From Turnera subulata (taxonomy: Eukaryota > Streptophyta > Magnoliopsida > Malpighiales > Passifloraceae), in the NCBI GenBank assembly GCA_028386065.3, contig JAKUCV010007776.1:349541-413540 (forward strand): DNA of 64,000 bases, in the 5' to 3' direction. The number at the start of each line of letters is the position of its first letter. The stretch's first letter is position 1. A program made the position numbers and the translations under genes. The notes below the pieces were generated by a model. It was given only the letters and a program-made list of their open reading frames with translations, was not told the DNA's origin and made no database searches. Shown here piece after piece: positions 32,713-42,460 of this stretch.

Positions 32713-35700
32713 AAATGGGATAATGATGATTGCATTGCTTTGGGAAGCATTCTCAATGGAATGTCAGACACTATGTTCGATACATACTACAACTCTGCTT
32801 CAGCAAAGGACCTGTGGGAGTTGCTCGAACAGAGATACTTAAAGGAGGATGCTACAAGTAAGAAGTTCATTGTCTCCAATTTCAATAATTATCGCATGGT
32901 AGACAATAAATGTGTTATGGAGCAATTTCATGAAATTGAGCATATTCTTGGTACATTCAAGCATCATAATTTGAACATGGATGATGGCATTATTGTAGCA
33001 TCTATTATAGATAAGTTGCCTCCTTCATGGAAGGAATTTAAGAAGCAGTTGAAGCACAAGAAAGAAGACATTAGTCTTCAAGCTCTTGGAAATGAACTCC
33101 GAATTGAGGAGAGCCTTCGTAAAGAAGAAGAAGATAAAGAGCAAGACTCACAAGTGTCAAAAGTGCACTTGGTGGATGATGGACAAGGAAGCAAGTCTAA
33201 AAAGCGAAAATTTAGTAGCTTTAAAGACAATAAGTCCATCAAGAAGAAGGTTGTGTGCTTCAATTGCAACAAGCCTGGACACTACAAGTCTGAATGCCGA
33301 CTTCTCAAAAGAAAAATGGTTCAAGGCAAGAATGATGCACCATCAACTGATAAGTTTGTAGCCATGATTTCTGAAATCAATATGGTACAAGATGATGGTG
33401 CTTGGTGGATAGATTCCGGAGCAACAAAACATGTCTGCAAGGACAAAGATTTCTTCAAGACCTTTGAGCCCCTAGAATATGGTTCAAGTTTATACATGGG
33501 GAATGCTACTAAAGCAACTATAAAAGGCAAAGGAAGTGTTGATCTCGAGTTCACCTCTGGAAAGACACTTACACTTACAGAAGTGTACTATGTGCCTGAG
33601 ATAAGGAAGAATCTTGTGTCTAGAAGTATGCTAAACAAGTTTGGCTTCAAAATGGTTTTCGAGGCAGACAAATTTATTCTATCCAAGGGTGGTGTCTTTG
33701 TTGGCAAAGGCTACATGTATGATAATATGTTCAAGTTAAATATCAATAATAAGAATAAGTATGTTGCTGCTTATACTGTTGATTCTTCTTCTTTTTCCTT
33801 ATGGCATAATCGGTTAGGACATGTGAATGTTAGGAAAATGCAAGATATGATGAAAATGGAAATAATTCCTAACACTAACAAAAGTGATCAACAATGCAAA
33901 ATATGCATGCTTACTAAAATCACAAGACATCCATTCCCAAAAGTTGAAAGAAGTACTAAGATTCTTGAATTGGTACATAGTGATGTTTGTGACATGCATA
34001 GTAATCCTACTATTGGTGGAAAGAAGTATTTTGTTACTTTTATTGATGATTACTCTAGATTTTGCTATGTTTATTTGTTGCATTCTAAAGATGAAGCAAT
34101 GGATAAATTTAGAGCATTTAAACTAGAGGTTGAATTGCATTGTGAATCACATGTCAAAAGATTAAGAACTGATAGAGGTGGTGAATTCTATGATCCAAGT
34201 TTCTTTAATTCAACTGGGATAGTCCATGAAACAACAGCTCCATATACACCACAACAAAATGGTGTTGCAGAACGCAAGAACCGTGTTCTGGTAGAGATGG
34301 CAAATGCCATGCTCTCTAATTCCGGTTTGGGATTAGGATTTTGGGGTGAGGCAATATTAACTGCCACTTACATATTGAATCGAGTTCCTAATAAAAGAAG
34401 CAAGATCACCCCATATGAGTTTTGGAACAAAAGAAAACCAAATCTTAGTCATCTAAGAGTTTGGGGATGCAGAGCAATTGTGAGAGTTCCTGAGCCTAAG
34501 AAAAGAAAATTGGGCGAAAGAGGAATTGAATGCATATTCATAGGATATGCACATCATAGTAAGGCTTATAGGTTCATGGTTATAGAACCTAATGATGCAA
34601 TAACAATTAATACTGTTATTGAATCAAGGGATGCCTTATTTGATGAGACAAGATTCAATTCCATTCAAAAATCTATAGCATCTCCACTTGACATTCCAAA
34701 CTCAAATACAAAGGAAGACTTAAGTGATGCACTTGAGCAAAGAAGGAGCAAAAGAGTTAAAAGAACTACACAGTCATCGGACTTTTATTACCTAGTTGAA
34801 GGTATAAAAGAAGGTACTGAAAATCATGTACCATTTTGTTACAATATAGAAGAAGATCCTAAGACTTATAGTGAAGCTATGAAGTCACAGGATGCAGCCT
34901 TCTGGAAAGAAGCAATCCAAGATGAAATGGATTCTATAATGGGTAACAAAACTTGGAAATTAGTAGACCTACCACCAGGCTCCAAACCGATTGGATGCAA
35001 ATGGATTTTCAAAAGGAAAATGAAGGTTGATGGAACTATTGATAAGTTCAAAGCCAGGTTGGTGGCGAAAGGATTTACTCAGAAAGAAGGAGTAGATTAT
35101 TTTGATACCTATTCGCCAGTAGCAAGAATTGCTACAATAAGATTATTGATTGCACTTGCATCAATACATAACCTGGTTATTCACCAGATGGATGTTAAAA
35201 CAGCATTCTTGAATGGTGAATTGGATGAGGAAGTTTACATGGAACAACCAGAAGGTTTTGTCCTACAAGGACAAGAACATAAGGTTTGTAAACTTGAGAA
35301 GTCCTTGTATGGACTTAAACAAGCACCTAAGCAATGGCATCAAAAGTTTGATGAGGTTGTGCTTGCAGATGGTTACAAGATTAACACATCTGATAAATGC
35401 GTATATAGCAAATTCAAAGATGGAAAAGGTGTGATTATTTGCTTATACGTAGATGACATGCTTATATTTGGCACGGACATGGATCAAGTTGAGAATACCA
35501 AGAAGTACTTGTCAGAAAATTTTGATATGAAAGATATGGGAGAAGCAAATGTAATTCTTGGTATAAAGATTATAAGGAGTAGTAATGGGATTACATTGTC
35601 GCAATCCCATTACATTGAGAAAATACTCAACAAGTTTGAGAAACTGGAGAGTTCTCCGGTATCTACTCCATTTGATCCAAACTTGAAGTTGGCTAAAAAT

Positions 35701-36408
35701 CAAGGAAGTCCGGTAGCACAACTGGAATATTCAAAGGTTATAGGCTGCTTGATGTATGCAATGACCTGTACAAGGCCAGACATTGCATTTGCCGTTGGAA
35801 AGCTAAGCAGATTTACTAGCAATCCGGGTAAGCAACATTGGCAGGCAGTTCATAGAGTTTTAAGGTACTTAAAACGAACTATGAACTATGGTATATGCTA
35901 TACCGGATATCCTTCGGTGTTAGAAGGATTTTCAGATGCTAGTTGGATTTCTAATAAAGATGATTATTCATCTGTAACTGGATGGATCTTCATGCTTGGT
36001 GGGGGTGCAATATCTTGGAGCTCTAAAAAGCAAACTCTTTGCACAGACTCCACTATGGCATCTGAATTTGTGGCCTTAACATCTGCTAGCAAAGAAGCGG
36101 AATGGTTAAAAGATTTACTTTATGAGATTCCGCTGTGGCCCAAACCAATTTCTCCCATATCAATACATTGTGACAGTCAGGCCACATTGTCTAAAGCATA
36201 TAGCCAAGTTTACAATGGAAAATCTAGACATATCGGATTAAGACATAGCTATGTACAAGAATTGATAAGAAATTCGGTGATCACCATTGATTTTGTGAGG
36301 TCACAACAAAACTTGGCAGATGCTTTTACAAAAGGACTTACCAGAGATAAGGTAAGTAAGACCTCTAATGGGATGGGTCTCAAGCCAATTTCTATAGGTC
36401 ACCAATAG
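32713..36408 (+). CDS. Ty1/copia gag-pol polyprotein, N-terminus missing
   Basis: About 1231 residues in one uninterrupted frame. Order: gag helical core (LWELLEQRYLKEDATSKKFI), CCHC knuckle CFNCNKPGHYKSEC (33257-33298), protease WWIDSGATKHVC (33403-33438), GAG-pre-integrase LWHNRLGHVNVRKM (33801), integrase core (HSDVCDMHSN, TFIDDYSRFCYVY, YTPQQNGVAERKN), reverse transcriptase (FLNGELDEEVYMEQPEGF, LYVDDMLIFG at about 35441-35470) and RNase H (FSDASWISNKDDYSSVTGW, then DSQATLSKAYS, ADAFTKGL). It makes the particle, processing, integration and copying enzymes. No inactivating lesion is visible, so only the missing N-terminus prevents calling it complete. Lineage within copia not assigned. Confidence 0.93.
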   Translation, partial: KWDNDDCIALGSILNGMSDTMFDTYYNSASAKDLWELLEQRYLKEDATSKKFIVSNFNNYRMVDNKCVMEQFHEIEHILGTFKHHNLNMDDGIIVASIIDKLPPSWKEFKKQLKHKKEDISLQALGNELRIEESLRKEEEDKEQDSQVSKVHLVDDGQGSKSKKRKFSSFKDNKSIKKKVVCFNCNKPGHYKSECRLLKRKMVQGKNDAPSTDKFVAMISEINMVQDDGAWWIDSGATKHVCKDKDFFKTFEPLEYGSSLYMGNATKATIKGKGSVDLEFTSGKTLTLTEVYYVPEIRKNLVSRSMLNKFGFKMVFEADKFILSKGGVFVGKGYMYDNMFKLNINNKNKYVAAYTVDSSSFSLWHNRLGHVNVRKMQDMMKMEIIPNTNKSDQQCKICMLTKITRHPFPKVERSTKILELVHSDVCDMHSNPTIGGKKYFVTFIDDYSRFCYVYLLHSKDEAMDKFRAFKLEVELHCESHVKRLRTDRGGEFYDPSFFNSTGIVHETTAPYTPQQNGVAERKNRVLVEMANAMLSNSGLGLGFWGEAILTATYILNRVPNKRSKITPYEFWNKRKPNLSHLRVWGCRAIVRVPEPKKRKLGERGIECIFIGYAHHSKAYRFMVIEPNDAITINTVIESRDALFDETRFNSIQKSIASPLDIPNSNTKEDLSDALEQRRSKRVKRTTQSSDFYYLVEGIKEGTENHVPFCYNIEEDPKTYSEAMKSQDAAFWKEAIQDEMDSIMGNKTWKLVDLPPGSKPIGCKWIFKRKMKVDGTIDKFKARLVAKGFTQKEGVDYFDTYSPVARIATIRLLIALASIHNLVIHQMDVKTAFLNGELDEEVYMEQPEGFVLQGQEHKVCKLEKSLYGLKQAPKQWHQKFDEVVLADGYKINTSDKCVYSKFKDGKGVIICLYVDDMLIFGTDMDQVENTKKYLSENFDMKDMGEANVILGIKIIRSSNGITLSQSHYIEKILNKFEKLESSPVSTPFDPNLKLAKNQGSPVAQLEYSKVIGCLMYAMTCTRPDIAFAVGKLSRFTSNPGKQHWQAVHRVLRYLKRTMNYGICYTGYPSVLEGFSDASWISNKDDYSSVTGWIFMLGGGAISWSSKKQTLCTDSTMASEFVALTSASKEAEWLKDLLYEIPLWPKPISPISIHCDSQATLSKAYSQVYNGKSRHIGLRHSYVQELIRNSVITIDFVRSQQNLADAFTKGLTRDKVSKTSNGMGLKPISIGHQ

Positions 36409-36940
36409 TGGAACCTCGACTCAACGTTTGATAAAACATCAAATCTTGAGTTCAATGAGTCAAAGTACACTATTAGGATGACTGGCAAGCACTCACTTTA
36501 AATTCCATCCCAAGATAAGAGTGCTTGGTACCCGTTAGGACAAGAGAAAGGGTGAGCTTATGCTCTTAATAGATCTCTATGGCATGTATTTGCGAAAGTG
36601 TTTATAACGGGAACACTAAGGATATAGAGACTACCTATGTGAGTGGAAGTATGGCCGCCTCTAGGAGTTTTGTGGCTTGAACTCTAACAGCACTCATGAA
36701 CAGATACAAGACACAAGGCCTTTAACGTGTCGGCTATTAAGATCACATTTCTGGATGAGAAATCTTGTGTGTGGATATGTGGTCCAACCAGTCAATATGG
36801 AAGATGTTAGTTCAAAGCATAGTCTACTAACAATTCCGATTGGCGATACACGATTCATTAAGTGAAAATTCAAGTCTCACCGACATTTTCATTTATGCAT
36901 AAGATTTCCAGAACTATCGAATTGCAAGGTATTATAAAAA
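36409..36940 (+). other. Copia 3' untranslated region
   Basis: Non-coding stretch between the pol stop and the polypurine tract. No gene. Confidence 0.7.
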
Positions 36941-36951
36941 TGGTGGGGGAA
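36941..36951 (+). promoter_or_regulatory. Polypurine tract of the copia element
   Basis: TGGTGGGGGAA directly before the 3' LTR. Confidence 0.8.
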
Positions 36952-37544
36952 TGTTGGAGGATTTTTATAATATAAGAGGAATTATATTTGTACCATTTGG
37001 TGTAAAAGGCGTCTACTGGAAATGAGTTTAAAAATGAACAGTTACATCCTTTTGTATTGTGTCTTTTGGAAAAGACACAAATTTAAGTTTGAATATGGCT
37101 GTAACTTTTGGATTAAATGTGTCTTTTGGAAAAGACACAGGAAGTCCTATAAATAGGCCACTCATTCTCATTTCCAGACATCAGAAAGTATCCAAACGTA
37201 CAAAACAAATTGTGTTTTAGTTTCCCTCTTTTCTCTCCAACTAGTTCACTTACTTTTTCTATTTTCTTCTCTCTCCCACCAAATAAAATACTTTGCCTTT
37301 TATATGGTATACCACTGCAGAGGTTATCATATAAAATAGATATTCTGCTTACATTCGGAAAGTGATCAAGTGTTGTGGTGTTTATGCAAGACATCTTCAA
37401 CCAGGGGCTTCATTGTATCTCCGAGGCAAATTTGCAAAACACCGTTGCATACCGACTTTAGAGTAAGTGGTGGTGGCAAATATTGTCTTAAGGAAAGTGA
37501 CATTAGCAGCACGCCTTGAAGCATCTGCAGTTATTATATTCACA
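36952..37544 (+). repeat. 3' LTR of the copia element (right end uncertain)
   Basis: Homologous to 32409-32681 for its first 270 bases. The remainder has no partner because of the gap. TG start is sure; the CA end could be 37441 (gcaaaaca) or 37544 (attcaca). Confidence 0.65.
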
Positions 37545-37591
37545 GCCTTGTCTACTCCACATCACCACACAGTGCAAGAAGCAATGTACCA

Positions 37592-37786
37592 GTGCAGAAA
37601 GAAGCTTTTTGTCCCTACATGATCAAGGGATTGCCTCCTCATGAGATTTGCAAATGCTTTAACATCAAGTCAGATCATCTGACCCCCCAGGACGAAGAGC
37701 AGATTCGGGAGAATCAATGGGCTTTTGAGCCTATTGAGGATGAAGAAGAGATTGAAGATGAAGAGAACCGATGGGCTTTTGATTGA
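37592..37786 (+). pseudogene. SKP1-like C-terminal fragment
   Basis: Codes the end of a SKP1 protein: [20 protein letters not shown] then [19 protein letters not shown]. Plant SKP1s end around ENQWAFE, part of the helix that grips F-box proteins. Here an extra acidic stretch follows with a second, near-copy motif, ENRWAFD, before the stop at 37784-37786. No POZ domain is found upstream; the copia LTR lies there, so the 5' part was probably displaced or lost on insertion. The ATG used is internal to the family alignment. It is the most 5' member of the SKP1-like cluster and the only one that keeps an intact WAFE motif. Confidence 0.7.
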
Positions 37787-37896
37787 TCCATATTCACCTT
37801 CCGTATCTGTTTTATATTTTCGCCTTTATATGTATTTTTGTGTTCATATTTCACAACACTGCCTATGACTATATATATGTCCAATCCCAAATAGCT
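37787..37896 (+). other. 3' flank of the SKP1-like fragment
   Basis: Likely 3' untranslated region; T-rich. The repeat that brackets the next LINE starts at 37897. Confidence 0.4.
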
Positions 37897-37958
37897 ACGT
37901 ACTCTTCCTTAATTGGCGATATCTTCTTTTATTTTTTTTCGTATATACTCTGATTAAT
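37897..37958. repeat. Long direct repeat flanking the LINE (left copy)
   Basis: About 62 bases (acgtactcttccttaatt ... gtatatactctgattaat) repeated at 40007-40068 with one substitution and one T-run length change. Confidence 0.85.
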
Positions 37959-40006
37959 TTTTTTTGATGCTAATCCAGGTTTTTATTCATCAAGAAAATA
38001 TGATACAAAAAGAAGTCATTGAGGCAATGACATAGTGCTGGCCGCTAGAACCACGACAGGAATAACAAGCAATGAAGGGGAGACACTGAAAAGGTTACAT
38101 AAAGAGAACAATAAAACTAGACAGAATACATAAAGAAGACAGTGCAGGGACAAACTTAATCAAATTTTCTTAACACTCCTCTCCATTGTTTCAACGTATG
38201 CACAGAGGATAGGATGTTATAATGATTGTAAGGGAAATCCGGTTGTAGAGCTTTCATCCACCATGATAATCTAGCAATAGTGACATCAAATGCAGAGTCC
38301 CAATGAATGGTCTCGCCGTTGAAGACCAGCTTGTTTCGATACGTCCATATTGACCATAGGGTGGCAAGACCGATCAACATCCAAGTACACCTCCTGGAAG
38401 AAGAGTCCTCTAAACTTGGCCACTGAGACAGCCATACTTGAACAGAGGAAGGAGCTGTCCAAACAACACCCCACCACGAACATATACTCTGCCAGAACCT
38501 CCATGAATAGTTGCAATGGAAAAGAAGGTGGGAAGAGGATTCCAAGGATGTATTGCATAGAGGGCATAAAGCATGATCAGCACTGATTATACCTCTACGC
38601 AAGAGATTTTCCTTTACAGCAATGCCACTGTTTACAATCTGCCAGAGAAAACATTCGATTTTAGGGGGGCTAGCTTGAGCCAGACGTTTGAAGGTTTGTT
38701 GTAGGCTAGGGTAGATTTGAAAATGAATGCGCGTCCCTCTTTAACCGAATAGCTTGGGAACTTCTCATCAGCCCAAACCCATTTGTCTAACCTTCCAGGG
38801 ACCAAGACGATCTTAAGTAACTCCTCATCTAGACATCTACACTCGTCCACTTCCCAGTCATAGAGGTTTCTTCTCCAAAAACACGTTGAATGTGACAGAG
38901 GAACAAAAGCAGCAGCCGCGCAAAGAGAGACATCCTGGTGAGAAGAAGTGGTGAAGAGTCTCTGGAATTTGAATTTTAGGATGCCCAGACCACACCAGTT
39001 GTCGTGCCAAAAGGAGATATTCGCCCCTGCACCAACTTTTATATGCGCTGGAAAGCTTATCATCATGCGAGCATTTAATGATATCTCTCCAGAGAGTTGA
39101 CATCTTCCTAGGAGAAAAGGATGGTTCAAAATTCCCAGACACTACCATGCACTTTGCTTTGATGAGCCTTGCCCACTCTGACTCTTGATTTTGGATAAAC
39201 CTCCAAAACCATTTGAAGCACAAGCTATTGTTTTTTATGATGAGAGGGTCAATTCCGAGGCCACCAAAATCTTTGGGTCTAGCGATCTTGTGCCAAGCGA
39301 TCCAACAAATTTTTCCTTTTGCAGCACACCCACTCCATAGGAATCTTCGTTGTAATTGCTCCAATTTTTTATTTACTGCAGCAGGAAGCCTGAACATGGA
39401 CATGAAATATAGGGGCAGAGACGATAGGATGGACTTTATCATCAGGACTCTACCTGCAAAGGATAAAAAACGAGATTTCCAGGAACGCAATCTTTTTTGA
39501 AACTTTTCAATAACAGGATTCCAACTAGCAACCTTCTTCATATTTGCACTTAGGGGAAGCCCTAGGTATTTAAAGGGGAGTTTCTCATGTCTGCACCACA
39601 ACAAATCAGCGATATGGTTTGCTTCTACATTGTCAAATTAATCCCCGTCAGGCTGCTTTTGAAAAAATTAATCCGTAATCCTGACATCATTTCAAAACAT
39701 CTGAGGACTCTCTTCAGATTTAGTAAGGAGGGTTCCTGGGCTTTTGCAAATAATAGTGTATCATCTGCGAATTGGATAATATTCGCAGGAATGCCATGAA
39801 TAGATAAGTCTTCCACAAGGCCACACCTGATTGCTTTATTGATCATGACTCGAAGCCTTTCAGCGGCAATCAGAAAGAGGAAGGGGGAGAGGGGTCCCCT
39901 TGCTTTAAACCCTTATGCATGGTCAACTGGTTTGAGGGTGATCCATTAATGAGGATTGCGAGTTGAGAAGACTGGAGACACTCTCGAATCCACCCACTCT
40001 CGAATC
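37959..40006 (-). mobile_element. 5'-truncated L1-type LINE
   Basis: Minus-strand LINE whose 3' tail is the T-run at 37957-37964. Coding on the minus strand begins inside reverse transcriptase and ends after zf-RVT. The bracketing repeat is far longer than a standard LINE target duplication. Confidence 0.8.
38156..39846 (-). pseudogene. LINE ORF2 part: reverse transcriptase C-terminal half and zf-RVT
   Basis: At 39625-39846 the frame reads IHGIPANIIQFADDTLLFAK, containing the catalytic FADDT. At 38858-39604 follows the thumb/connection (KLPFKYLGLPLSANMKKVAS, LSFAGRVLMIKSILSSLPLY, FGGLGIDPLIIKNNSLCFKW). At 38156-38602 follows zf-RVT (HALCPLCNTSLESSSHLLFH, WSIWTYRNKLVFNGE). The three frames differ, and the N-terminal RT, endonuclease and ORF1 are absent, so it is a 5'-truncated dead copy. 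Confidence 0.8.
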
Positions 40007-40068
40007 CACGTACCCTTCCTTAATTGGCGATATCTTCTTTTATTTTTTTCGTATATACTCTGATTAAT
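40007..40068. repeat. Long direct repeat flanking the LINE (right copy)
   Basis: Partner of 37897-37958. Confidence 0.85.
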
Positions 40069-40527
40069 GTAGCATGCATTGCACTTTTTATTATAGCAAT
40101 CGCGCGCTGGGAGCAGATCAATGTTGGAAAAAAAAATTTACTCAGTTTATGAACCTTGAGAATGATATCTATATGTATGTAAATTTTATGGTTTCTGGTC
40201 ATAAAAAGGCCATAAACACATTTGCATTGGTTCCAGAGCAGAAAAGATCAAATATATCCATAATTGTCAAAAAAATAAATGACCATCAACTCCTTTCTTT
40301 TTCTGTTGCTTTGAGATTAAAGTCAATTGGAAAAGGATCTAATTAATTAACGTTAAGGAGCGACAACAATAGACGACCACACACGAGAGCATTAAACATA
40401 ATTAACCTCCAATGCCTAATTTAGGTAAACAATATGCACCATAAGTTAAATAACTTACACTGTTCCAAGTCTGCACGAGTATTGTATTATTCTTATTGTT
40501 CGTGTGGCTTGTGACAAATTATTGTAC
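40069..40527. other. Intergenic region 3' of the EC1 gene
   Basis: Nothing coding recognised. A/T-rich; contains the probable 3' untranslated region and polyadenylation region of the minus-strand EC1 gene near its right side. Confidence 0.5.
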
Positions 40528-40953
40528 TCAAGGAAATAGACTATGCTCTAAAACAAAATTGTTAGGCACCATACCCTTTGGAGGGGAAGGGGAAGAAACA
40601 TCCTCACGCTCGGCTTTTTCGCAGTAGCCTTCAAGTGTTTGGCTTTCTTCGGGGGTAAAACCCAGTGTACCCAACATGTTAGGCCAGCAATGTAAGCCAA
40701 TCGTGGTCAAAGCTTGGCAACAGCCATGGCCGAGCTGAGTCTCTCCATTGAGGAAGAAAACAATGATTTCACCGGTGCATGCTTGTAGTTGGCTCAAAGA
40801 TTCCCAGCAATTCGGGGTCTCTTCATCTAATTTCAATCGGCTGATCATAAGGTTGGGGGTGGTGCTTGAGATCAAGGGCCGTGCCTTGGCCTGGCAGGCC
40901 AAGTTACAAGCCAAGAAAGCAACAGTAAGAAAGAGCTTGAGATCACTAAACAT
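40528..40953 (-). CDS. EC1-like: Egg cell-secreted protein (EC1/ECA1-like, prolamin-like domain)
   Basis: An intronless frame of 141 residues. Residues 1-24 form a signal peptide (MFSDLKLFLTVAFLACNLAC) ending at an A-K-A type site. The mature part has exactly six cysteines (49, 59, 78, 79, 89, 111) in the spacing of the plant prolamin-like/ECA1 domain, with the GCC pair. The conserved CTGEIIVFFLNGE and HCWPNMLGTLGFTPEES segments match the two signature motifs of EC1 proteins. In Arabidopsis, EC1 proteins are stored in the egg cell and exocytosed on sperm arrival to activate sperm for fusion. The ATG chosen starts the signal peptide. Two 5' fragments of this gene lie downstream at 43951 and 45290. 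Function is by family resemblance; egg-cell expression is inferred. Confidence 0.88.
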   Translation of the reverse strand: MFSDLKLFLTVAFLACNLACQAKARPLISSTTPNLMISRLKLDEETPNCWESLSQLQACTGEIIVFFLNGETQLGHGCCQALTTIGLHCWPNMLGTLGFTPEESQTLEGYCEKAEREDVSSPSPPKGMVPNNFVLEHSLFP

Positions 40954-41023
40954 TTTTACGGGTGAGAGTTTGGGAGATTAGTTAGGCAAGTGAATGAGTA
41001 CTAGTTTCACAAGCGCAGCTGGA

Positions 41024-41034
41024 GGTATATAAAC
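41024..41034 (-). promoter_or_regulatory. TATA box of the EC1-like gene
   Basis: Minus strand reads GTTTATATACC about 75 bases before the ATG. Related positions before the two EC1 relics read gtatttatac on the plus strand (44176, 45517). Confidence 0.65.
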
Positions 41035-41694
41035 GTTGCATGAACTATATATCTGCTTCTTATGATTTGTTCCTTATTAATTATCTGGAGGTTACGGGCA
41101 TATGGAAAGGTGAAGAGGCAATGCAGAGACTATCATAACCATTGTTATACTTCCATAAAACGAGTTATTACGCCCTTTAGTAACATCTCATCAATCCGTT
41201 GTAACTCCCTTTAGTGTATATTTTATAATTGAGTCTGATCAGTTTCTGCGACCACACTAACAGTAACAGAGATCATGAAAGCCACAAAGAAAGTAATTAT
41301 TTGGTAAAAATGTTGGGTGGGATTGATTCACGCTGTTGGTGCAACCGACCTGCATCGTGCCCTTGATGTTTCAAAGTTAATTTTCTTTTCTGAGGAAGAC
41401 ATTGTCGTGCTCACTAAGAAAAGCTCTTAGCTCAATACCAGCATTAGATTATATAATTCTATTCTTAATGGACAAAGTATCGGTCAGGCCCACAATTGAA
41501 GAACATAATACAACCGCCCAATAGAGTGATCTCCATCCATCAATCAATAGCAATCCATTCTCGACAGGGAGAGAGACACCTGTGACGGTAAATCACAGAC
41601 CAACTCAAACTACTAATATAATCCGAAACCGACTAGAAATTGTAAAGCGATTCCTTTTGACACAAGCGTACGTAGCAAACACTATATGTCTCTC
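41035..41694. other. Shared spacer between divergent EC1-like and SKP1-like genes
   Basis: Intergenic region whose segments recur at 44110-44510, 47219-47948 and, in part, 57990-58250. It presumably holds the regulatory DNA of both genes. No ORF is conserved among the copies. Confidence 0.7.
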
Positions 41695-41703
41695 TATATA
41701 TAA
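41695..41703 (+). promoter_or_regulatory. TATA box of the first SKP1-like gene
   Basis: TATATATAA followed by gctccccc, about 107 bases before the ATG. The same arrangement occurs before the copies at 48089 and 58377. Confidence 0.7.
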
Positions 41704-41809
41704 GCTCCCCCACACAAACTATATTAGCAGTTGTTAGGTTTCGCTATACATACATTATTAATTAGTCTCTCAAAACCACTTATACTAGAATCAAGCAAAA
41801 CCAATTACC

Positions 41810-42460
41810 ATGTCGTCACCCTCCTCCAAGAAAATCACCCTCGAGAGCTCAGACGGTGTAACCTTCGAGGTGGAGGAGGCCGTAGCCCTGCAATCTCCGG
41901 CCATCGAGAAAATCATGAAAGAGGGTCCCGCCGACAACGGAGGAGTGATTAAGGTGCCAAGCAGGCACCTCAAGGGCGACATCCTGGCCAAGGTCATCGA
42001 ATACCTCAAGAAACACCTCGAGGAAGAAGATATGGACGCCATCGACGCCGCCTCCAAGGAGTGCAGTCGTGAGAAACACCTCGAGGAAGAAGATAAGGAG
42101 GGCATCACCTATTATGACGCCGCCTCCCAGGAGTGCAGTCGTGAGTTTGTGAATGTGGACCAGAATACTCTCTCTGACTTCATCCTCGTGGAAGAAGATA
42201 TGGACGCCTCCAAGGAGTGGAGACGTGAGTTTGTGAAGGTGGACCAGAATACTCTGTTTGACCTCATCCTCGCGGCCAACGATCTCCAAATTAAGAGCTT
42301 ACTTGACTTGACTTGCGGAGTAATCGCGGACATGATTAAGGGAAAGTCTGCTGAAGAGATTAGAACTTTATTCAACATCAAACAACCCGATGCCAGGGCG
42401 GATCATTCGATAGAATCCAATGGGTTTTTGAGCCCAATCGATGAGGATATAATTAACTAA
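41810..42460 (+). CDS. SKP1-like protein with expanded linker and altered C-terminus
   Basis: 216 residues against about 160 for typical SKP1. Residues 7-68 are the POZ fold ([20 protein letters not shown] ... [14 protein letters not shown]). Residues 145-190 are the SKP1 dimerisation/F-box-binding region ([40 protein letters not shown]). Between them an acidic block has been multiplied: HLEEED-type segments start at about 69, 90 and 126, and F-V-N/K-V-D-Q-N-T-L occurs at 113 and 141. After FNIK the family would continue to a W-A-F-E-like end; here a frame change gives [20 protein letters not shown], so that end is lost. SKP1 links CUL1 to F-box proteins in SCF ubiquitin ligases. F-box binding of this product is doubtful. 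Confidence 0.82.
   Translation: MSSPSSKKITLESSDGVTFEVEEAVALQSPAIEKIMKEGPADNGGVIKVPSRHLKGDILAKVIEYLKKHLEEEDMDAIDAASKECSREKHLEEEDKEGITYYDAASQECSREFVNVDQNTLSDFILVEEDMDASKEWRREFVKVDQNTLFDLILAANDLQIKSLLDLTCGVIADMIKGKSAEEIRTLFNIKQPDARADHSIESNGFLSPIDEDIIN

Larger units (their letters stand above)
32409..37544 (+). mobile_element. Ty1/copia LTR retrotransposon, open gag-pol, gapped 5' end
   Basis: LTR starts TGTTGGAGGATTTTTATA at 32409 and again at 36952. The internal frame is open from the gap to 36408 in the order gag, protease, integrase, reverse transcriptase, RNase H, which defines Ty1/copia. An assembly gap removes the rest of the 5' LTR, the primer-binding site and the gag start. The right end of the 3' LTR is uncertain (candidates at 37441 and 37544); no copy of the left flank CTCTC was found beyond it. 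Confidence 0.88.

Noticed and set aside
37113..37400. Minus-strand 95-codon frame
   Set aside because: Antisense of the copia 3' LTR; a version also appears at the 5' LTR before the gap.
40074..40346. 90-codon plus-strand frame
   Set aside because: Partly overlaps the LINE flanking repeat, composition is A/T-driven and no domain is seen.
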